A DNA stretch of 64,000 bases, taken from the NCBI RefSeq assembly GCF_030252165.1, contig NZ_CP126969.1:1736001-1800000 (forward strand). The letters run 5' to 3'. The notes beneath the pieces are model-generated. The model was given only the letters and a program-made list of their open reading frames with translations, was not told where the DNA came from and made no database searches. Both the position numbers and the translations under genes were made by a program. The DNA comes from Corynebacterium breve. GTDB taxonomy: Bacteria > Actinomycetota > Actinomycetes > Mycobacteriales > Mycobacteriaceae. This document shows positions 18,209 through 30,434 of this stretch, piece by piece. Each line of letters opens with the position of its first letter. The first letter of the stretch is position 1.

Positions 18209-19058
18209 CGCGAATGTGCTCCATGATCGCACGGCCCACATCGATGCCCGTGATCTGAGATATGTTGACAAAATGAGCGTTGGAATTGACCTCACACACC
18301 ACCGGCACACCGTCTTCGCCGAAAAGAAGATCCACGCCGGCGAAGTCCAATCCGAGCGCTGCGGTCGTCGCTAATGCAAGGTCGCGTTGCGCTACGGTAG
18401 GAGCATTTGCGTGCGCGGTGCCACCGTGCGTGAGGTTCGCGCGAAACTCCCCTGCCTGCGCGTTACGTTCGATCGCCGCGACCACTTGGTCCCCCACGAC
18501 TTGTAGGCGCAGGTCGCGGCCGGTGCTCGACGCGACAAACCGCTGCAAGAGTGCTGGCGCGGTGCCAAGATTGTCGAGAAAACCGACAAGCTCATCTCGC
18601 GAATGCACCAAATGCACCTGTGCGCCGAAAGACCCAAACGCCTCTTTGGCCACTAGGGGAAGGCCCATGGCATCGATAGCGTCGTCGACAAAACAGGAAT
18701 CATCCCAGGCAGTGGACGCAAATCTCAGCGGCACAACCCAGGTCTCGGGCTGCGGAATATCCTGCGCCAAGAGTTCGAGATACGTACGCGATTTGTCGTC
18801 GCACATCTCGATCGCGCGGGCACTGTTCAAGCATCGAATCCCGAAAGCCTCAATGAGTCGCGCGACGTGCACGTCTTTGTCCCAAAACAGCACCCACTCG
18901 GGGCGCTCACCGCGGCGCAACAGTCCCTGGACCTGGGCGTTTGTGACCATTGTCGTCGTCAAGCGTGCCTCGCCTGCCGACCGCTTCAGCCACTCATGGA
19001 GCTCGTCGAACTTGGGCGAAGAATAAAACGCATTGACGACGATCCACCCGGCCATCAT
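18201..19058 (-). CDS. RimK-like ATP-grasp ligase, first of a coupled pair
   Basis: 285 residues. The ATP-binding loop (LVAKEAFGSFGAQVHLV), the GRDLRLQVVGDQVVAAIER block, GEFRANLTHGGTAHA and the Mg-binding end (GVDLLFGEDGVPVVCEVNSNAHF, ending ITGIDV) line up with RimK-type alpha-L-glutamate ligases. The reaction is probably ATP-dependent addition of an amino acid to a carboxylate; the acceptor cannot be read. It starts 9 bp after the DUF4233 gene and overlaps the next ATP-grasp gene by 8 bases, so both ligases are translated together. An internal GCTTGACGACGA element is read here as Arg-Leu-Thr-Thr. Confidence 0.87.
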   Translation of the reverse strand: MMAGWIVVNAFYSSPKFDELHEWLKRSAGEARLTTTMVTNAQVQGLLRRGERPEWVLFWDKDVHVARLIEAFGIRCLNSARAIEMCDDKSRTYLELLAQDIPQPETWVVPLRFASTAWDDSCFVDDAIDAMGLPLVAKEAFGSFGAQVHLVHSRDELVGFLDNLGTAPALLQRFVASSTGRDLRLQVVGDQVVAAIERNAQAGEFRANLTHGGTAHANAPTVAQRDLALATTAALGLDFAGVDLLFGEDGVPVVCEVNSNAHFVNISQITGIDVGRAIMEHIRDA

Positions 19059-19067
19059 AAGCCCTTG

Positions 19068-19523
19068 TTATCCGAGGTGTTGGGTAACTAGGAGGCCACG
19101 ACGCATACGCTCGATCATGTTGCGACGCAGGTGAAGAACGAACCACCACACCAAGCCGAACATGACGCCGATTGCTCCGACGGACCAATGGATGAAGAAT
19201 CCGGCGAGCAGCAAAACCTGTAGGAAGATCGCGACGGGAAGCGCCCACTTGAACCGGGTCAAAAAGGCAAGCACAAAGTGAGCAGCACCCAGGGCCGTGA
19301 TGGAAACCCAATTGAAGGTGGTCCACAGTGCACCGTTGTCAATCTTCAAAATGACTGTGAGCGCAAGAAAGATTGTGATGGCTTCCAAGATCAACGTGCC
19401 TGCCACGACCCCGTTAAAGCTTTTCATCGGGTCTTTCGTCGGCGCATGACCAGGACCCAACGGGCCGTACTGGTCTTCGCTCACCTCGGCGTTGGGCGCG
19501 GTCGACTCGTGTGCGTCACTCAT
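19068..19523 (-). CDS. DUF4233 family membrane protein
   Basis: 151 residues starting MSDAHESTAPNAEVS. The ATG lies in the last 8 bases of folC (ATGAGTGA), which decides the start. Four hydrophobic helices follow an acidic cytoplasmic N-terminus, including VVAGTLILEAITIFLAL and LPVAIFLQVLLLAGFFIHW. In actinobacteria this small family regularly follows folC; its function is not established. Translational coupling to FolC suggests a role linked to folate or to membrane placement of FolC products, but that is inference. Confidence 0.88.
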   Translation of the reverse strand: MSDAHESTAPNAEVSEDQYGPLGPGHAPTKDPMKSFNGVVAGTLILEAITIFLALTVILKIDNGALWTTFNWVSITALGAAHFVLAFLTRFKWALPVAIFLQVLLLAGFFIHWSVGAIGVMFGLVWWFVLHLRRNMIERMRRGLLVTQHLG

Positions 19524-21099
19524 GCGTGTCCTTTCCAAACAGTTCTCGTGCCTCGCCGGCGGTGACTACTGATCCGGTAAACACCACACCGGTGCCGGCC
19601 TCGGCGTCATCCTCGCCTGCCAGCTCCACGGCCAGATTGTAGGCGCTGGGGAGGTGCTCTTCGACGTGTACTCGCTCATCGCCGAAGATCTTGCGGGCAA
19701 CCTCTGCAAGCTCGTAAGCATCATACGCGCGCGGAGAGTTATTCTGGGTAATCACTACCTCCGAGAGCTGCGGCTCAAGTGCTCGCAAAATACCGTCAGC
19801 GTCTTTGTCCATCAGGATTGCGACTACACCGACGAGTCGGGTGAAATTGAAATCACGCTCCAAGGCTTGGGCCAAGGCTTGCGCACCTGCTGGGTTGTGT
19901 GTCGCATCGACAAACGTCGTTGGCGCAGCGCTCACGCGCTCTAAACGCCCCGGTATGTCAACTGCTGCGAAGCCGCGACGCACTGATTCCTGGTTCAGCT
20001 GGTGATCCGCTCGCGCGCCGAAGAAAGCCTCGACCGCAGCCAGCGCTACCGCCGCGTTTTTCGCCTGGTGCTCACCGGATACGGGGAGGAAAAGCCCATC
20101 ATAAATCCCGCCCAAGCCTTGGAGAGCGAGGGTCTGGCCACCCACGGCGACCATCGATTCTTTTACCCCGAATTCAGTGCCGAACCTTGCAACCGTGCTG
20201 CCGACCTCGACAGCGCGACGCAGCACGACATTCATGGCTTCTGGCGACTGCTCTGCAGCGATCGCCACGGTGTCTCCGTTACGAATAATGCCTGCCTTGT
20301 GCTCCGCGATTTCCGCAACGGTCTCGCCGAGGAAGTCGGTGTGGTCGAGTCCCACCGGCATGATCACTGCGACATCCGCATCGATCACGTTGGTGGCATC
20401 CCATGTTCCACCCATGCCGGTCTCGATCACAGCGACATCCACCGGCGCGTCGGCAAACGCTGCGTAAGCGATCGCCACGAGCACCTCGAACTTGGAGAGC
20501 GGAACCTCGTAGCGCTCGTCGATAAGCTCGATGAACGAGGAAATCTCGTGGTAGATGCGCACGAAATCCGCGGGATGGATCGATTCGCCATCGATGCCGA
20601 TTGTGTCGGTGACGGAAGTGAGCTGGGGGCTGACAAAGTAGCCCACACGGCGGTGAAATGCGCCGAGCAACGAGCCGATCATACGCACCGCGGAGGTCTT
20701 GCCGTTTGTGCCCGCGACGTGAATCGCCTTGTAGGTTTGCTGCGGAGTACCTAAGAAATCCAGCAGCAGTGAGATCTTCTCGGTGGAAGGATCGATCTCG
20801 CGCTCACTGGCGCGCGCGTTCAACTCAGCCTCGACGCGACTAAGCGCAGCACGATCCTCGTCGGTGACGGGGATGTCGATGCGTTCAACGTTTTCCACTT
20901 CGAGGTCGTCCGCGGGTGTCTCGTCGTCACGCGGTGAGCCCACGGTGAGAGTGACTCCAGACTCTGTCATTGTGACGTCGTACTCGGACTGCGCGGCTGG
21001 ATCCGAATCTTCAGCAAAGTCGGCGCCCGCATCGATCGATTCGAGGATTCGCTTGATTTGCTCATCATCCGAGTGTGAGCGCGGGCCGTGATCCGACAT
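19516..21099 (-). CDS. folC: Dihydrofolate synthase / folylpolyglutamate synthase
   Basis: A 527-residue Mur-ligase-type enzyme that adds glutamate to dihydropteroate and then further glutamates to folates. The P-loop HVAGTNGKTSAVRMI lies near residue 128-142. VIETGMGGTWDATN, GLDHTDFLGETVAEIAEHKAGI and FVDATHNPAGA mark the central and C-terminal domains. The first 90 or so residues are an acidic, probably disordered extension (DDETPADDLEVENVE) ahead of the usual start near LSRVEAEL. It follows valS with no gap and overlaps the DUF4233 gene. Confidence 0.95.
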   Translation of the reverse strand: MSDHGPRSHSDDEQIKRILESIDAGADFAEDSDPAAQSEYDVTMTESGVTLTVGSPRDDETPADDLEVENVERIDIPVTDEDRAALSRVEAELNARASEREIDPSTEKISLLLDFLGTPQQTYKAIHVAGTNGKTSAVRMIGSLLGAFHRRVGYFVSPQLTSVTDTIGIDGESIHPADFVRIYHEISSFIELIDERYEVPLSKFEVLVAIAYAAFADAPVDVAVIETGMGGTWDATNVIDADVAVIMPVGLDHTDFLGETVAEIAEHKAGIIRNGDTVAIAAEQSPEAMNVVLRRAVEVGSTVARFGTEFGVKESMVAVGGQTLALQGLGGIYDGLFLPVSGEHQAKNAAVALAAVEAFFGARADHQLNQESVRRGFAAVDIPGRLERVSAAPTTFVDATHNPAGAQALAQALERDFNFTRLVGVVAILMDKDADGILRALEPQLSEVVITQNNSPRAYDAYELAEVARKIFGDERVHVEEHLPSAYNLAVELAGEDDAEAGTGVVFTGSVVTAGEARELFGKDTHE

Positions 21100-23793
21100 T
21101 TACTTCAGTGCCTCCAAGCGTTGTGCAATTCGTTGCGATTCTTCCTGAGCTACCTTCTGCCGCTCGCGGATTTTCTCCACGACCGCTTCCGGCGCATTGG
21201 CTAGGAACTGTTCATTCTGGAGCTTTTTGCTGGTCGTCTCAAGTTCCTTCTCCGCAGCCTTCAAATCCTTCTCCAGACGCTTACGCTCCGCTGCCACATC
21301 GACGGTGCCAGAGGTATCCAACGCAACGTCCAAAGTGGTCTGGGACAGTCGCATCTCAATGCTTGCCGACGATTCGAAGTCCTCACCCGGAGCCTCCACA
21401 CGCGCGATGTCGCGGATCATGGCTTCCTGGCCTGCAAGGTCGGCGGCAGCGAAGTCCAAGGAGCCCGGCACCTTCTGGGACGGCTTCACGCCTTGGTCGG
21501 CACGGAAGCGACGCAACTCGGTGATCAGCTTGATCGAATCTTCGATGCGGCGAGCAGCGACGTCATCCTTAGTTGCCCCTCCGTTGGTGTCCTCCACCGT
21601 TGGCCATGCAGCTTGAGTGATGGATACTTCTTCCGTCAGCGCCTGCCACAAGACCTCGGTGACAAACGGCATAGTTGGGTGCAGGAGGCGCAGCACTACA
21701 TCAAGAACGCGGCCCAGAACGATCTGGGTGTTGCGGCCCTGAGTCGTTTCGCCGTCGCGCGGGATCTGGGTCTTGGCGATTTCTAGGTACCAGTCGCACA
21801 GTTCGTCCCACACGAAGTGGTAGAGGTCCTCATTTGCCTTGGCAAACTGGTAATCGTCAAGCTTCGTATCTACGTTGGAGCGAACTTCTTCTAGTCGGTC
21901 GAGGATCCAGCGATCAGCGTCGGTCAGCTCATCGCGTGCGGGGAGATCGCCGACGGCCGCGCCATTGAGCAGTGCGAACTTTGTCGCGTTGTAAAGCTTG
22001 GTTGCAAAGTTGCGGGCCGCTTGGGCGTTGTCCTCGCCGATGGGCAGATCGACGCCGGGGTTCGCGCCACGAGCCAGCGCGAAGCGCAGGGCATCTGCGC
22101 CAAACTGCTCAACCCAATCCATCGGATTGATGCCGTTGCCCAAAGACTTGGACATCTTGCGGCCCTTTTCGTCGCGGACCAGTCCGTGCAGGTACAGGTC
22201 GCGGAAAGGAATCTGCGGACGACCATCGTTGCCCTCCCCCAAGATCTCTGGGGTCTTCTTTCCTGCGAATGTGCCGAACATCATCATGCGGGCGACCCAG
22301 AAAAACAGGATGTCGTAGGCGGTGACAAGAACCGAGGTTGGGTAGAACTTGTCCAGATCAGGGGTCTTCTCCGGCCAGCCCAGGGTGGAAAATGGCCACA
22401 GAGCGGATGAGAACCAAGTATCCAAGACGTCTGGGTCCTGCTCAAAACCTGCTGGTGGCTCCTCATCAGGGCCGACGCAGACGACTTCGCCTTCCGGCCC
22501 GTACCAGATTGGGATGCGGTGGCCCCACCACAGCTGGCGTGAAATCGTCCAGTCGTGCATGTTGTCTACCCAATCGAAGTAGCGTTTTTCCATCGACTCT
22601 GGGTGGATTGTGGTGTCGCCCTGGCGAATTGCGTCGCCGGACATTTTGGCCATCTCCTCGACCTTGACAAACCACTGCAGTGACAAGCGTGGCTCGATCG
22701 CCTCACCGGAGCGCTCCGAGTGCCCCACCGAGTGCACGTATGGACGAACTTCCTTGACGATGCGCCCTTGCTCCGCCAATGCCTCGCGGACCTTGACGCG
22801 AGCGTCCTCGCGGGTCATTCCGTCAAACTGGGTGCCTGTGTCGGCGATGAAGCCCTTTTCGTCCATGATGATCGGCATGTCGAGGTTGTGGCGCAGGCCC
22901 ATTTCGTAGTCGTTCGGGTCGTGCGCCGGAGTGATCTTCACGGCACCTGAGCCGAACTCCATGTCGACATAATCGTCGGCAATGACCTTGATCTTCAGAT
23001 CGTCGCGGAAAGGGTGGTCAAATTCCTGGCCAACCAAGTCCTTATAGCGCTCGTCCTCTGGGTGAACAGCAATAGCGACGTCGCCAAGCATTGTCTCAAC
23101 ACGAGTCGTCGCAACAACAAGGTGCGGCTCGTCGTCGTTCAGGGAGCCGTAGCGCAGCGATACAAGCTCGCCCTCGATGTCTTTGTAGACGACCTCAATG
23201 TCGGAAACGGCGGTCTCAAGAACCGGCGACCAGTTGACCAGGCGGTAGTCGCGGTAGACCATGCCTTCGTCGTAAAGCATCTTGAAGATGGTCTGAACCG
23301 CACGCGAGAGGCGGTCATCCATGGTGAACGCTTCGCGGGACCAATCGACAGAGTCGCCGATGGCGCGCATCTGCTCGGTGATGGTGCCGCCGTATTGCTC
23401 TTTCCATTCCCAGACGCGTCCGATGAATTCCTCACGGCCGTAGTCGTAGCGATCCTTACCCTCGGTCTCTTTGAGCATGGCTTCGACCTTGGTCTGGGTT
23501 GCAATGCCAGCATGATCCATCCCTGGCAGCCACAGCACTTCGAAGCCTTGCATGCGCTTGCGGCGCACGAGGGAATCCATCAAGGTGTGGTCAAGTGCAT
23601 GCCCCATGTGCAGCTGACCTGTCACATTAGGTGGCGGCAACACGATGGAATACGCAGGCTTGTCGCTGCCCGCATCGGCCGTGAAATAGCCCTTGTCCAC
23701 CCAGCCCTGGTAAATATCTGCTTCCAGGGTTTGCGGCTCCCAACTCTTCGGGAGGGAATCTGCTCGGTTCTTGCCCACTAATGCATCAGTCAC
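21100..23793 (-). CDS. valS: Valyl-tRNA synthetase
   Basis: An 897-residue class I synthetase. [14 protein letters not shown] carries the HIGH-type signature, the editing (CP1) domain follows around residues 190-340, and RKMSKSLGN is the KMSKS loop. The C-terminus ends in a coiled-coil arm ([17 protein letters not shown]), typical of ValRS. It starts 10 bp after the Hsp70-like gene and abuts folC, an arrangement I recall as common in actinobacteria. No T-box is visible because the gene has no leader of its own. Confidence 0.97.
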   Translation of the reverse strand: MTDALVGKNRADSLPKSWEPQTLEADIYQGWVDKGYFTADAGSDKPAYSIVLPPPNVTGQLHMGHALDHTLMDSLVRRKRMQGFEVLWLPGMDHAGIATQTKVEAMLKETEGKDRYDYGREEFIGRVWEWKEQYGGTITEQMRAIGDSVDWSREAFTMDDRLSRAVQTIFKMLYDEGMVYRDYRLVNWSPVLETAVSDIEVVYKDIEGELVSLRYGSLNDDEPHLVVATTRVETMLGDVAIAVHPEDERYKDLVGQEFDHPFRDDLKIKVIADDYVDMEFGSGAVKITPAHDPNDYEMGLRHNLDMPIIMDEKGFIADTGTQFDGMTREDARVKVREALAEQGRIVKEVRPYVHSVGHSERSGEAIEPRLSLQWFVKVEEMAKMSGDAIRQGDTTIHPESMEKRYFDWVDNMHDWTISRQLWWGHRIPIWYGPEGEVVCVGPDEEPPAGFEQDPDVLDTWFSSALWPFSTLGWPEKTPDLDKFYPTSVLVTAYDILFFWVARMMMFGTFAGKKTPEILGEGNDGRPQIPFRDLYLHGLVRDEKGRKMSKSLGNGINPMDWVEQFGADALRFALARGANPGVDLPIGEDNAQAARNFATKLYNATKFALLNGAAVGDLPARDELTDADRWILDRLEEVRSNVDTKLDDYQFAKANEDLYHFVWDELCDWYLEIAKTQIPRDGETTQGRNTQIVLGRVLDVVLRLLHPTMPFVTEVLWQALTEEVSITQAAWPTVEDTNGGATKDDVAARRIEDSIKLITELRRFRADQGVKPSQKVPGSLDFAAADLAGQEAMIRDIARVEAPGEDFESSASIEMRLSQTTLDVALDTSGTVDVAAERKRLEKDLKAAEKELETTSKKLQNEQFLANAPEAVVEKIRERQKVAQEESQRIAQRLEALK

Positions 23794-23803
23794 GCGGACT
23801 AGT

Positions 23804-25270
23804 CTAGCGGGTTGCGGGTTGCTCCCCCACCTCGGCTGTCACCGATACGGCATAGCCGTCATCCAGCGCGATCGTAATGTGTGCGACACCGTCTGAGTCG
23901 ACCTTAATGGTCTCTTCGACCTGTGGCCCGAACTCACGACGAGTCACCTCCACCTGTGAAAGATCATCCACGTAGCGCAGGTTTTGCGCGAACGGCACGC
24001 TGATCTCTGCCAACACCGTAAAGTCCCCGGGGCTTCCGTCTTCGAGGCTGGAATACTCGACAAACCGAAACACGCCGACGTTGTGTACCGCCTGGTAATT
24101 GCGGGTGACAATTACTTCGCCGTGGGCGGACGAATCCTCCGGGCCGACCAACTCGTCGAAGCTGATCGTTCGCCCGGCATCTTCTTCACGGAATACGCCG
24201 ATCCGACGTGCCAGGCGATCCGTCAAGTGGAACTCTGATTCCGGATCAGCGGCGATGGCCAGCCCCACGGCAGTGGAAGCAGTTGGCAGAGGTGAGCGGT
24301 GTACTCGTCGCCCAAAGGTCTCACGCAACATCCGTGGCACAAGCGGCAATGCCGACGCACCACCGACAAGGTAGATGCCAGCGATGTCTGTGTTCTTCAG
24401 GGTGTTTTGCTTGCCCAGCAATGGCTGAAGCGCGGTGATTGTGCTTTCTACCAGTGGAGTCGCGGCCCCGTAGAATTCCGCCACGGGGACAACAGCCTCT
24501 TTGCCCTCAAAGTCCAACATGATGCGCCGTGTTTGTGGCTTGATGGCTTCTTTCGCTTGGCGGATCGTGTCCATCTGCTCGGTCGGGATTCCGGCGGCGA
24601 TTGACTCGGGGTCTAGTGCGAGTCCCGCGAGGACGTCGTCGAAGTCATCACCTCCGAGACGCGCTATGCCTGTAGATAGTTCCACGATGTGGCGCGGGCC
24701 GTCGATGCGTAGCAGGGTGGCGTCAAAAGTGCCTCCGCCAAGGTCGTAGACGATGATGGAGGTGCGCTTAGTATTTAGCGTGCGCGAGTGACGGTGGGTG
24801 TATTCAAAACCCGCGGCGCTCGGCTCATTCACTAGTCCTAGGACGGTTGCACCTGCTCGTCGAAAAGCATCGAGGGTGAGCAGTCGCTGAGCGGAACGGG
24901 CATTGGCTGGGACGCCGAGCACGATCTCGATCTCTTCGTCGGTATATTCCTCAAGCTGGCTAACGATGTGGCGAGCGTAGGTTGCCAGCACCTCAGAGAT
25001 CGGCCGAGACTCTTCGCCGAAATACACGGGCGTATCCGACGAAGCATCGGGAGCCGCGAGAAGGCGTTTAAAGGAGCGGACAAAATTAGGGCCGCCCAGC
25101 GCCTCAGCTTCCCAGCCACAGACAATTTCTCCGCCACTTAAAGCAGCTACTGTCGGGACAAATTCACGCGGGTCGTCCAAAGTATCAGTGAGGTTGACCA
25201 CGGGATAGTTACCGCGATCAACCTCTGCAATTACCGTTCGTGTTGTTCCGAAGTCAATGCCAAAGCGCAT
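23804..25270 (-). CDS. Hsp70 (DnaK-like) family protein
   Basis: 488 residues. The actin-like ATPase is clear: [14 protein letters not shown] at the N-terminus (phosphate 1), [11 protein letters not shown] (connect 1), [13 protein letters not shown] (phosphate 2) and [16 protein letters not shown] (adenosine motif), covering about residues 1-355. The rest is shorter than the DnaK substrate domain and looks like a beta-rich module ([22 protein letters not shown]) without the lid helices. It is therefore a specialised Hsp70 relative, not DnaK. Lies 29 bp behind mdh and 10 bp before valS; client unknown. Confidence 0.9.
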   Translation of the reverse strand: MRFGIDFGTTRTVIAEVDRGNYPVVNLTDTLDDPREFVPTVAALSGGEIVCGWEAEALGGPNFVRSFKRLLAAPDASSDTPVYFGEESRPISEVLATYARHIVSQLEEYTDEEIEIVLGVPANARSAQRLLTLDAFRRAGATVLGLVNEPSAAGFEYTHRHSRTLNTKRTSIIVYDLGGGTFDATLLRIDGPRHIVELSTGIARLGGDDFDDVLAGLALDPESIAAGIPTEQMDTIRQAKEAIKPQTRRIMLDFEGKEAVVPVAEFYGAATPLVESTITALQPLLGKQNTLKNTDIAGIYLVGGASALPLVPRMLRETFGRRVHRSPLPTASTAVGLAIAADPESEFHLTDRLARRIGVFREEDAGRTISFDELVGPEDSSAHGEVIVTRNYQAVHNVGVFRFVEYSSLEDGSPGDFTVLAEISVPFAQNLRYVDDLSQVEVTRREFGPQVEETIKVDSDGVAHITIALDDGYAVSVTAEVGEQPATR

Positions 25271-25299
25271 GCCTGTAGCCTAGTCCGGATCACGGAGGG

Positions 25300-26577
<1,278 letters not shown>

Positions 26578-27384
26578 ATGTCAACGCCCCACGAAGACGA
26601 AACCCCCTCAGTCAAGGCGTATGAATCTACCCCAGCTTCCCCCGCTAACTTTGCCGACTCCAAATTGGTCGAGGTTCCAGAGGAAACAGCCACCCCAGAA
26701 GATGTCATTACAATCGCACTGCATCGCTTTGCCATTCAGGGCTTTCAGGAAACCAAGCTTGACGCTATTTCCAAAGAATCAGGCATGTCCAAGCGCATGA
26801 TTCATTATCATTTTGGAGACAAGCGCGGGCTCTACCACCGCACTCTTGCCACAGCCCTGTCGAACCTTCAGCCGCCGACGGAAGTGCACAATAGGTCCTT
26901 TACCGTCCCGGTCGAAGGAGTCCGTCGCTTCGTCGACGCAATGTTCTACCGCATGGTGGAAGAGCCAGAATCACTTCGCCTGGTGCTGCGAGAAAGTCTT
27001 GAACCTGTCTTGGATCTGGTGGAGATGTCCGCCATTTCCGACGCCTCAGAGCTAACCCTCCATCTCGAGCGACTGTTGTTGATGGGTCAAGATGTCGGCG
27101 CTTTCCGCCCGGGGATTTCCACCCATGACCTGCTCGCACTGATCTTGGCGCTGGGCAGCTACAGAGTGACCGGACACGACCTCACAGTTAACCTCTTCGA
27201 TATCGATCTTCAGAGCCGCGAGAACACAGAAGGCATGCGGCGTTTTGTCATCGATGCTGTCTTGGCCTTCCTGACCTCAAACATTTCCGATTCGGGCTAC
27301 TCAAGTTACCTCGTCCAACGAGCACCCACCCCAAGCCCGATCAGCAATGACGAGGTATACGGGTTTGAAAAGGATATCTACTAA
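26578..27384 (+). CDS. TetR-family transcriptional regulator
   Basis: 268 residues. A 40-residue disordered acidic start (PHEDETPSVKAYESTP) is followed by a TetR helix-turn-helix (ITIALHRFAIQGFQETKLDAISKESG, as pattern ending SKRMIHYHFGDKRGLY, about residues 42-80). The C-terminal domain has WHAT looks like an all-helical ligand pocket without a recognised family. It is divergent from mdh and is followed by a strong terminator shared with clpX. The ATG lacks a clear ribosome site, so a leaderless or later start is possible. Confidence 0.85.
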   Translation: MSTPHEDETPSVKAYESTPASPANFADSKLVEVPEETATPEDVITIALHRFAIQGFQETKLDAISKESGMSKRMIHYHFGDKRGLYHRTLATALSNLQPPTEVHNRSFTVPVEGVRRFVDAMFYRMVEEPESLRLVLRESLEPVLDLVEMSAISDASELTLHLERLLLMGQDVGAFRPGISTHDLLALILALGSYRVTGHDLTVNLFDIDLQSRENTEGMRRFVIDAVLAFLTSNISDSGYSSYLVQRAPTPSPISNDEVYGFEKDIY

Positions 27385-27393
27385 GGCACTTTC

Positions 27394-27406
27394 GCTTAAC
27401 GACGAA
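27394..27406 (+). repeat. GCTTRACGACGA element, intergenic copy
   Basis: GCTTAACGACGAA abuts the clpX/TetR terminator. On the clpX strand it is read as TTCGTCGTTAAGC one base behind the hairpin. Confidence 0.7.
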
Positions 27407-27407
27407 G

Positions 27408-27433
27408 GCCCGGCGCACTTTCGTGCGCCGGGC
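27408..27433. terminator. Bidirectional terminator between TetR gene and clpX
   Basis: Perfect 11-base arms GCCCGGCGCAC and GTGCGCCGGGC with loop TTTC. On the plus strand TATCGTTTTCT follows. Confidence 0.85.
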
Positions 27434-27459
27434 TATCGTTTTCTCTGGCTATGCGAGTA

Positions 27460-28737
27460 TTACGCGCTCTTCTTTTCGTCGATAAGCACGTACTCGGGCT
27501 CGGCTTCGCCGCGGACTACCGCATCTGAGATGACGACCTCGTCGACATCGTCGCGGTCTGGGAGAGCATACATAATTGGAACCAGCACTTCCTCCATGAT
27601 CGCCCTCAGACCACGCGCACCTGTGCCTCGTTCGGCGGCCTTATCAGCGATCTGTCCAAGCGCCTCGTCGGTGAAGGTGAGCTGGGCATTGTCCATGGCA
27701 AACAGGTGCTCGTACTGCTTAACCAGGGAGTTCTTGGGTTCGGTGAGCACCTTGATTAGGGACTCTCGATCCAAGTTGTCCACGGTGGCAACGATTGGAA
27801 GTCGGCCAATGAATTCCGGAATCAAGCCAAACTTGACTAGGTCCTCCGGCTGCACTTGTGCCAAAATGTTTTGCTTTTCGCGCTCGTCAGCAGTTTCGAT
27901 TTCGGCTCCGAATCCGATCCCCTTCTTGCCCACTCGCTCGGCGACGACCTTTTCCAGGCCTGCGAAGGCACCGGCGACGATGAAAAGAACGTTGGAAGTA
28001 TCAAACTGGATGAACTCTTGGTTCGGGTGCTTGCGTCCGCCCTGTGGAGGAACAGAAGCTACGGTACCCTCCAAGATCTTCAGCAGCGCCTGCTGTACGC
28101 CCTCGCCAGACACATCACGAGTGATGGATGGGTTTTCAGATTTGCGCGAAATCTTGTCCACCTCGTCGACGTAAATGATGCCGCGCTGTGCGCGCGGGAC
28201 ATCGTAGTCGGAGGCTTGCAAGAGCTTAAGCAGGATGTTTTCTACGTCCTCACCCACGTAGCCAGCTTCAGTCAAGCTTGTCGCGTCGGCGATAGCGAAA
28301 GGCACATCGAGCATGCGCGCTAGGGTTTGCGCCAAGTAGGTTTTTCCTGAACCGGTAGGGCCAAGCAGCAAGATGTTGGATTTTGCAATCTCAACTTGTT
28401 CTTCCCGCTTGGAGCGGGTGCTCTTGGATTCTTCCACGCGGATGCGCTTGTAGTGGTTGTATACCGCTACGGAAAGAGTACGCTTCGCAGCATCCTGGCC
28501 GATGACGTACTGGTCCAAGAAAGAGGAGATTTCCGAAGGGCGTGGGAGACGGTTGCCTTCAGTGCGCTCAGCCTCGGCTGCGCCGTGAAGCTCCTCTTCG
28601 ATGATCTCGTTGCATAGTTCGATGCATTCATCGCAGATGTACACGCCGCCGCCGGCGATCAGCTTCTTTACCTGCTTTTGGCTCTTTCCACAGAAGGAGC
28701 ACTTGAGCAGGTCTGAGCTATCTTGCGTAACTGCCAT
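27460..28737 (-). CDS. clpX: ATP-dependent protease ATP-binding subunit ClpX
   Basis: 425 residues. The N-terminal zinc domain [18 protein letters not shown] with a later CDEC pair, the Walker [19 protein letters not shown], the Walker [11 protein letters not shown], the pore/IGF region [10 protein letters not shown] and the [13 protein letters not shown] motif ([11 protein letters not shown]) are all present. It unfolds substrates for ClpP; both clpP genes lie 18 kb away in this window. Separate transcription unit. Confidence 0.97.
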   Translation of the reverse strand: MAVTQDSSDLLKCSFCGKSQKQVKKLIAGGGVYICDECIELCNEIIEEELHGAAEAERTEGNRLPRPSEISSFLDQYVIGQDAAKRTLSVAVYNHYKRIRVEESKSTRSKREEQVEIAKSNILLLGPTGSGKTYLAQTLARMLDVPFAIADATSLTEAGYVGEDVENILLKLLQASDYDVPRAQRGIIYVDEVDKISRKSENPSITRDVSGEGVQQALLKILEGTVASVPPQGGRKHPNQEFIQFDTSNVLFIVAGAFAGLEKVVAERVGKKGIGFGAEIETADEREKQNILAQVQPEDLVKFGLIPEFIGRLPIVATVDNLDRESLIKVLTEPKNSLVKQYEHLFAMDNAQLTFTDEALGQIADKAAERGTGARGLRAIMEEVLVPIMYALPDRDDVDEVVISDAVVRGEAEPEYVLIDEKKSA

Positions 28738-28927
28738 GTGTGGATTGACTCTCGCTTTACTCTCTCGGGCGATTGTGCACGGAATAGGTCGCCTTCAGCT
28801 TCAGGGTACGTTAATCATCCCTGTGACGGTGGAAAACTATCTCAACCGCCTACTTAAACGACCATTGCAATCGCCTGTGCGACCTAGGTCCTTTCGAGTG
28901 TAACGGGTAAGTCAAACTAAGCAGGTA

Positions 28928-29575
28928 TTACGCGACCGAGTCGGCCACAGTAAAAGGAGCCTCGGTGACCTCACGCACGGAATCAACGGTTTCACCGGAG
29001 GCAACTTCGACAAGAGTTAGGCCCTTCTTAGAATCCACCTCGAAAACTGCGTAGTTGGTCACGATGAGGTCAACACACTTGGCACCGGTGAGCGGAAGCT
29101 TGCACTCGGTAAGAACCTTGGAAGCACCCTTTTTCGTCACGTGGTCCATCATCAGGATGATCTTTTTCGCGCCGTGAACTAGGTCCATCGCGCCACCCAT
29201 GCCCTTGACCATTTTTCCTGGAATCATCCAGTTGGCCAGGTCTCCGAACTGGGACACTTCCATGGCGCCCAACACTGCAACGTCGATTGCGCGAGAGCGG
29301 ATCATGCCGAAAGATTCCGACGAGGAGAAGAACGAGCCACCCGGCGCGACGGTAATCGTCTCTTTACCAGCGTTAATCAGTTCAGGATCAACCTCATCAT
29401 CCTTCGGGTACGCTCCAACGCCGAGGATTCCGTTCTCGGAGTGCAGTACAACCTCAAGATCTTCCGGCAGGAAGCCGGGAATGAGGGTCGGCATGCCGAT
29501 CCCCAGGTTGACGTACTGTCCGTTCTCTAGTTCTTGGGCAGTACGAGCTGCCATTTCTTCACGTGTCCAGGTCAT
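28928..29575 (-). CDS. pcaJ: 3-oxoadipate CoA-transferase subunit B
   Basis: 215 residues of a class I CoA-transferase beta subunit: [15 protein letters not shown] and the catalytic Glu in [11 protein letters not shown], then [15 protein letters not shown]. Together with PcaI it moves CoA from succinyl-CoA to 3-oxoadipate. Its start overlaps the pcaI stop (TAATG). Sequence alone does not separate it from succinyl-CoA:acetoacetate transferases (scoB); the neighbouring pcaR, pcaF and pcaD favour the 3-oxoadipate role. Confidence 0.88.
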   Translation of the reverse strand: MTWTREEMAARTAQELENGQYVNLGIGMPTLIPGFLPEDLEVVLHSENGILGVGAYPKDDEVDPELINAGKETITVAPGGSFFSSSESFGMIRSRAIDVAVLGAMEVSQFGDLANWMIPGKMVKGMGGAMDLVHGAKKIILMMDHVTKKGASKVLTECKLPLTGAKCVDLIVTNYAVFEVDSKKGLTLVEVASGETVDSVREVTEAPFTVADSVA

Positions 29576-30318
29576 TACTTGCTCACCGTCCGGTTTTCGA
29601 TTCCTGTTTCCTGTGGGCCAACCTCAACGACCTTGTCCACATAGATGCCTGGCAGTTCGATCTCGTCGGCCGGGATTTCGTCGACAAGCTCCTCGACCTG
29701 CGCGATGGTGACCTTGCCGCATTTTGCTGCGTCTGGGTTGAAGTTCTGTGCGGTCTTAGAGAAGACCAGGTTTCCGTAGCGGTCGCCCTTGTTGGCGTGG
29801 ACTAGGGCGTAATCAGCGCGGATGCCCTCTTCCATGACATAGACCTCGCCGTTAAACTCGCGAGTTTCCTTTGGCTTGGAGTATTCGGCGATGGTGCCGT
29901 CGGAGTTGTATCGGGTGGGGATTCCCCCCTCTGCCAGCTGAGTGCCTACGCCAGCCTTGGTGTAGAACGCCGGGATGCCTGCGCCACCTGCGCGCATGCG
30001 CTCCGCAAGGGTGCCCTGCGGGGTGAATTCCACCGCAAGTTCGCCAGAGAGATACTGGCGCGCGTACTCCTTGTTGGAACCGATATAAGACCCGATGGAC
30101 CGGACAATCTTTTTGTCCTCCAGCAGGAGTCCTAGGCCGAAGCCATCGGTGCCAAGGTTGTTGGAAATAATGGTGAGCTCACTTGCGCCTTGTGCGCGCA
30201 GAGCATCAATCAATCGAGCGGGGATGCCAACCAGACCAAATCCGCCAACGGCGATGGACACGCCATTGGGAATGTCGGCCACGGCTGCATCGACGGTGGC
30301 AACAGTTTTATCAAGCAT
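29575..30318 (-). CDS. pcaI: 3-oxoadipate CoA-transferase subunit A
   Basis: 247 residues with the alpha-subunit signature [19 protein letters not shown] near the N-terminus and [15 protein letters not shown]. Pairs with PcaJ to make 3-oxoadipyl-CoA. I start it at [13 protein letters not shown] (30316-30318), where homology begins, not at an upstream in-frame codon that would run through the operator. Divergent from the IclR gene with a strong palindrome between them. Confidence 0.88.
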   Translation of the reverse strand: MLDKTVATVDAAVADIPNGVSIAVGGFGLVGIPARLIDALRAQGASELTIISNNLGTDGFGLGLLLEDKKIVRSIGSYIGSNKEYARQYLSGELAVEFTPQGTLAERMRAGGAGIPAFYTKAGVGTQLAEGGIPTRYNSDGTIAEYSKPKETREFNGEVYVMEEGIRADYALVHANKGDRYGNLVFSKTAQNFNPDAAKCGKVTIAQVEELVDEIPADEIELPGIYVDKVVEVGPQETGIENRTVSK

Positions 30319-30355
30319 GGAAAACACTATACAGGTGTGTGCGATACATGCACAA

Positions 30356-30374
30356 GGGTTCACAATGCGAACCC
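30356..30374. promoter_or_regulatory. Candidate IclR/PcaR operator
   Basis: GGGTTCACAATGCGAACCC is a 19-base dyad with perfect 6-base outer arms and near-symmetric centre (TTCRCA/TGYGAA). It lies midway between divergent pcaI and pcaR, as expected for an autoregulated IclR-family site. Confidence 0.6.
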
Positions 30375-30434
30375 CGTCGGGTAGTGTGGACAACGCTAGC
30401 TTCTAACCCCAGCACTAACGAAGGAGCGCTACTA

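Noticed and set aside
19278..20754. Several long plus-strand open frames opposite folC
   Set aside because: They mirror the folC frame and lack ribosome sites or recognisable domains.
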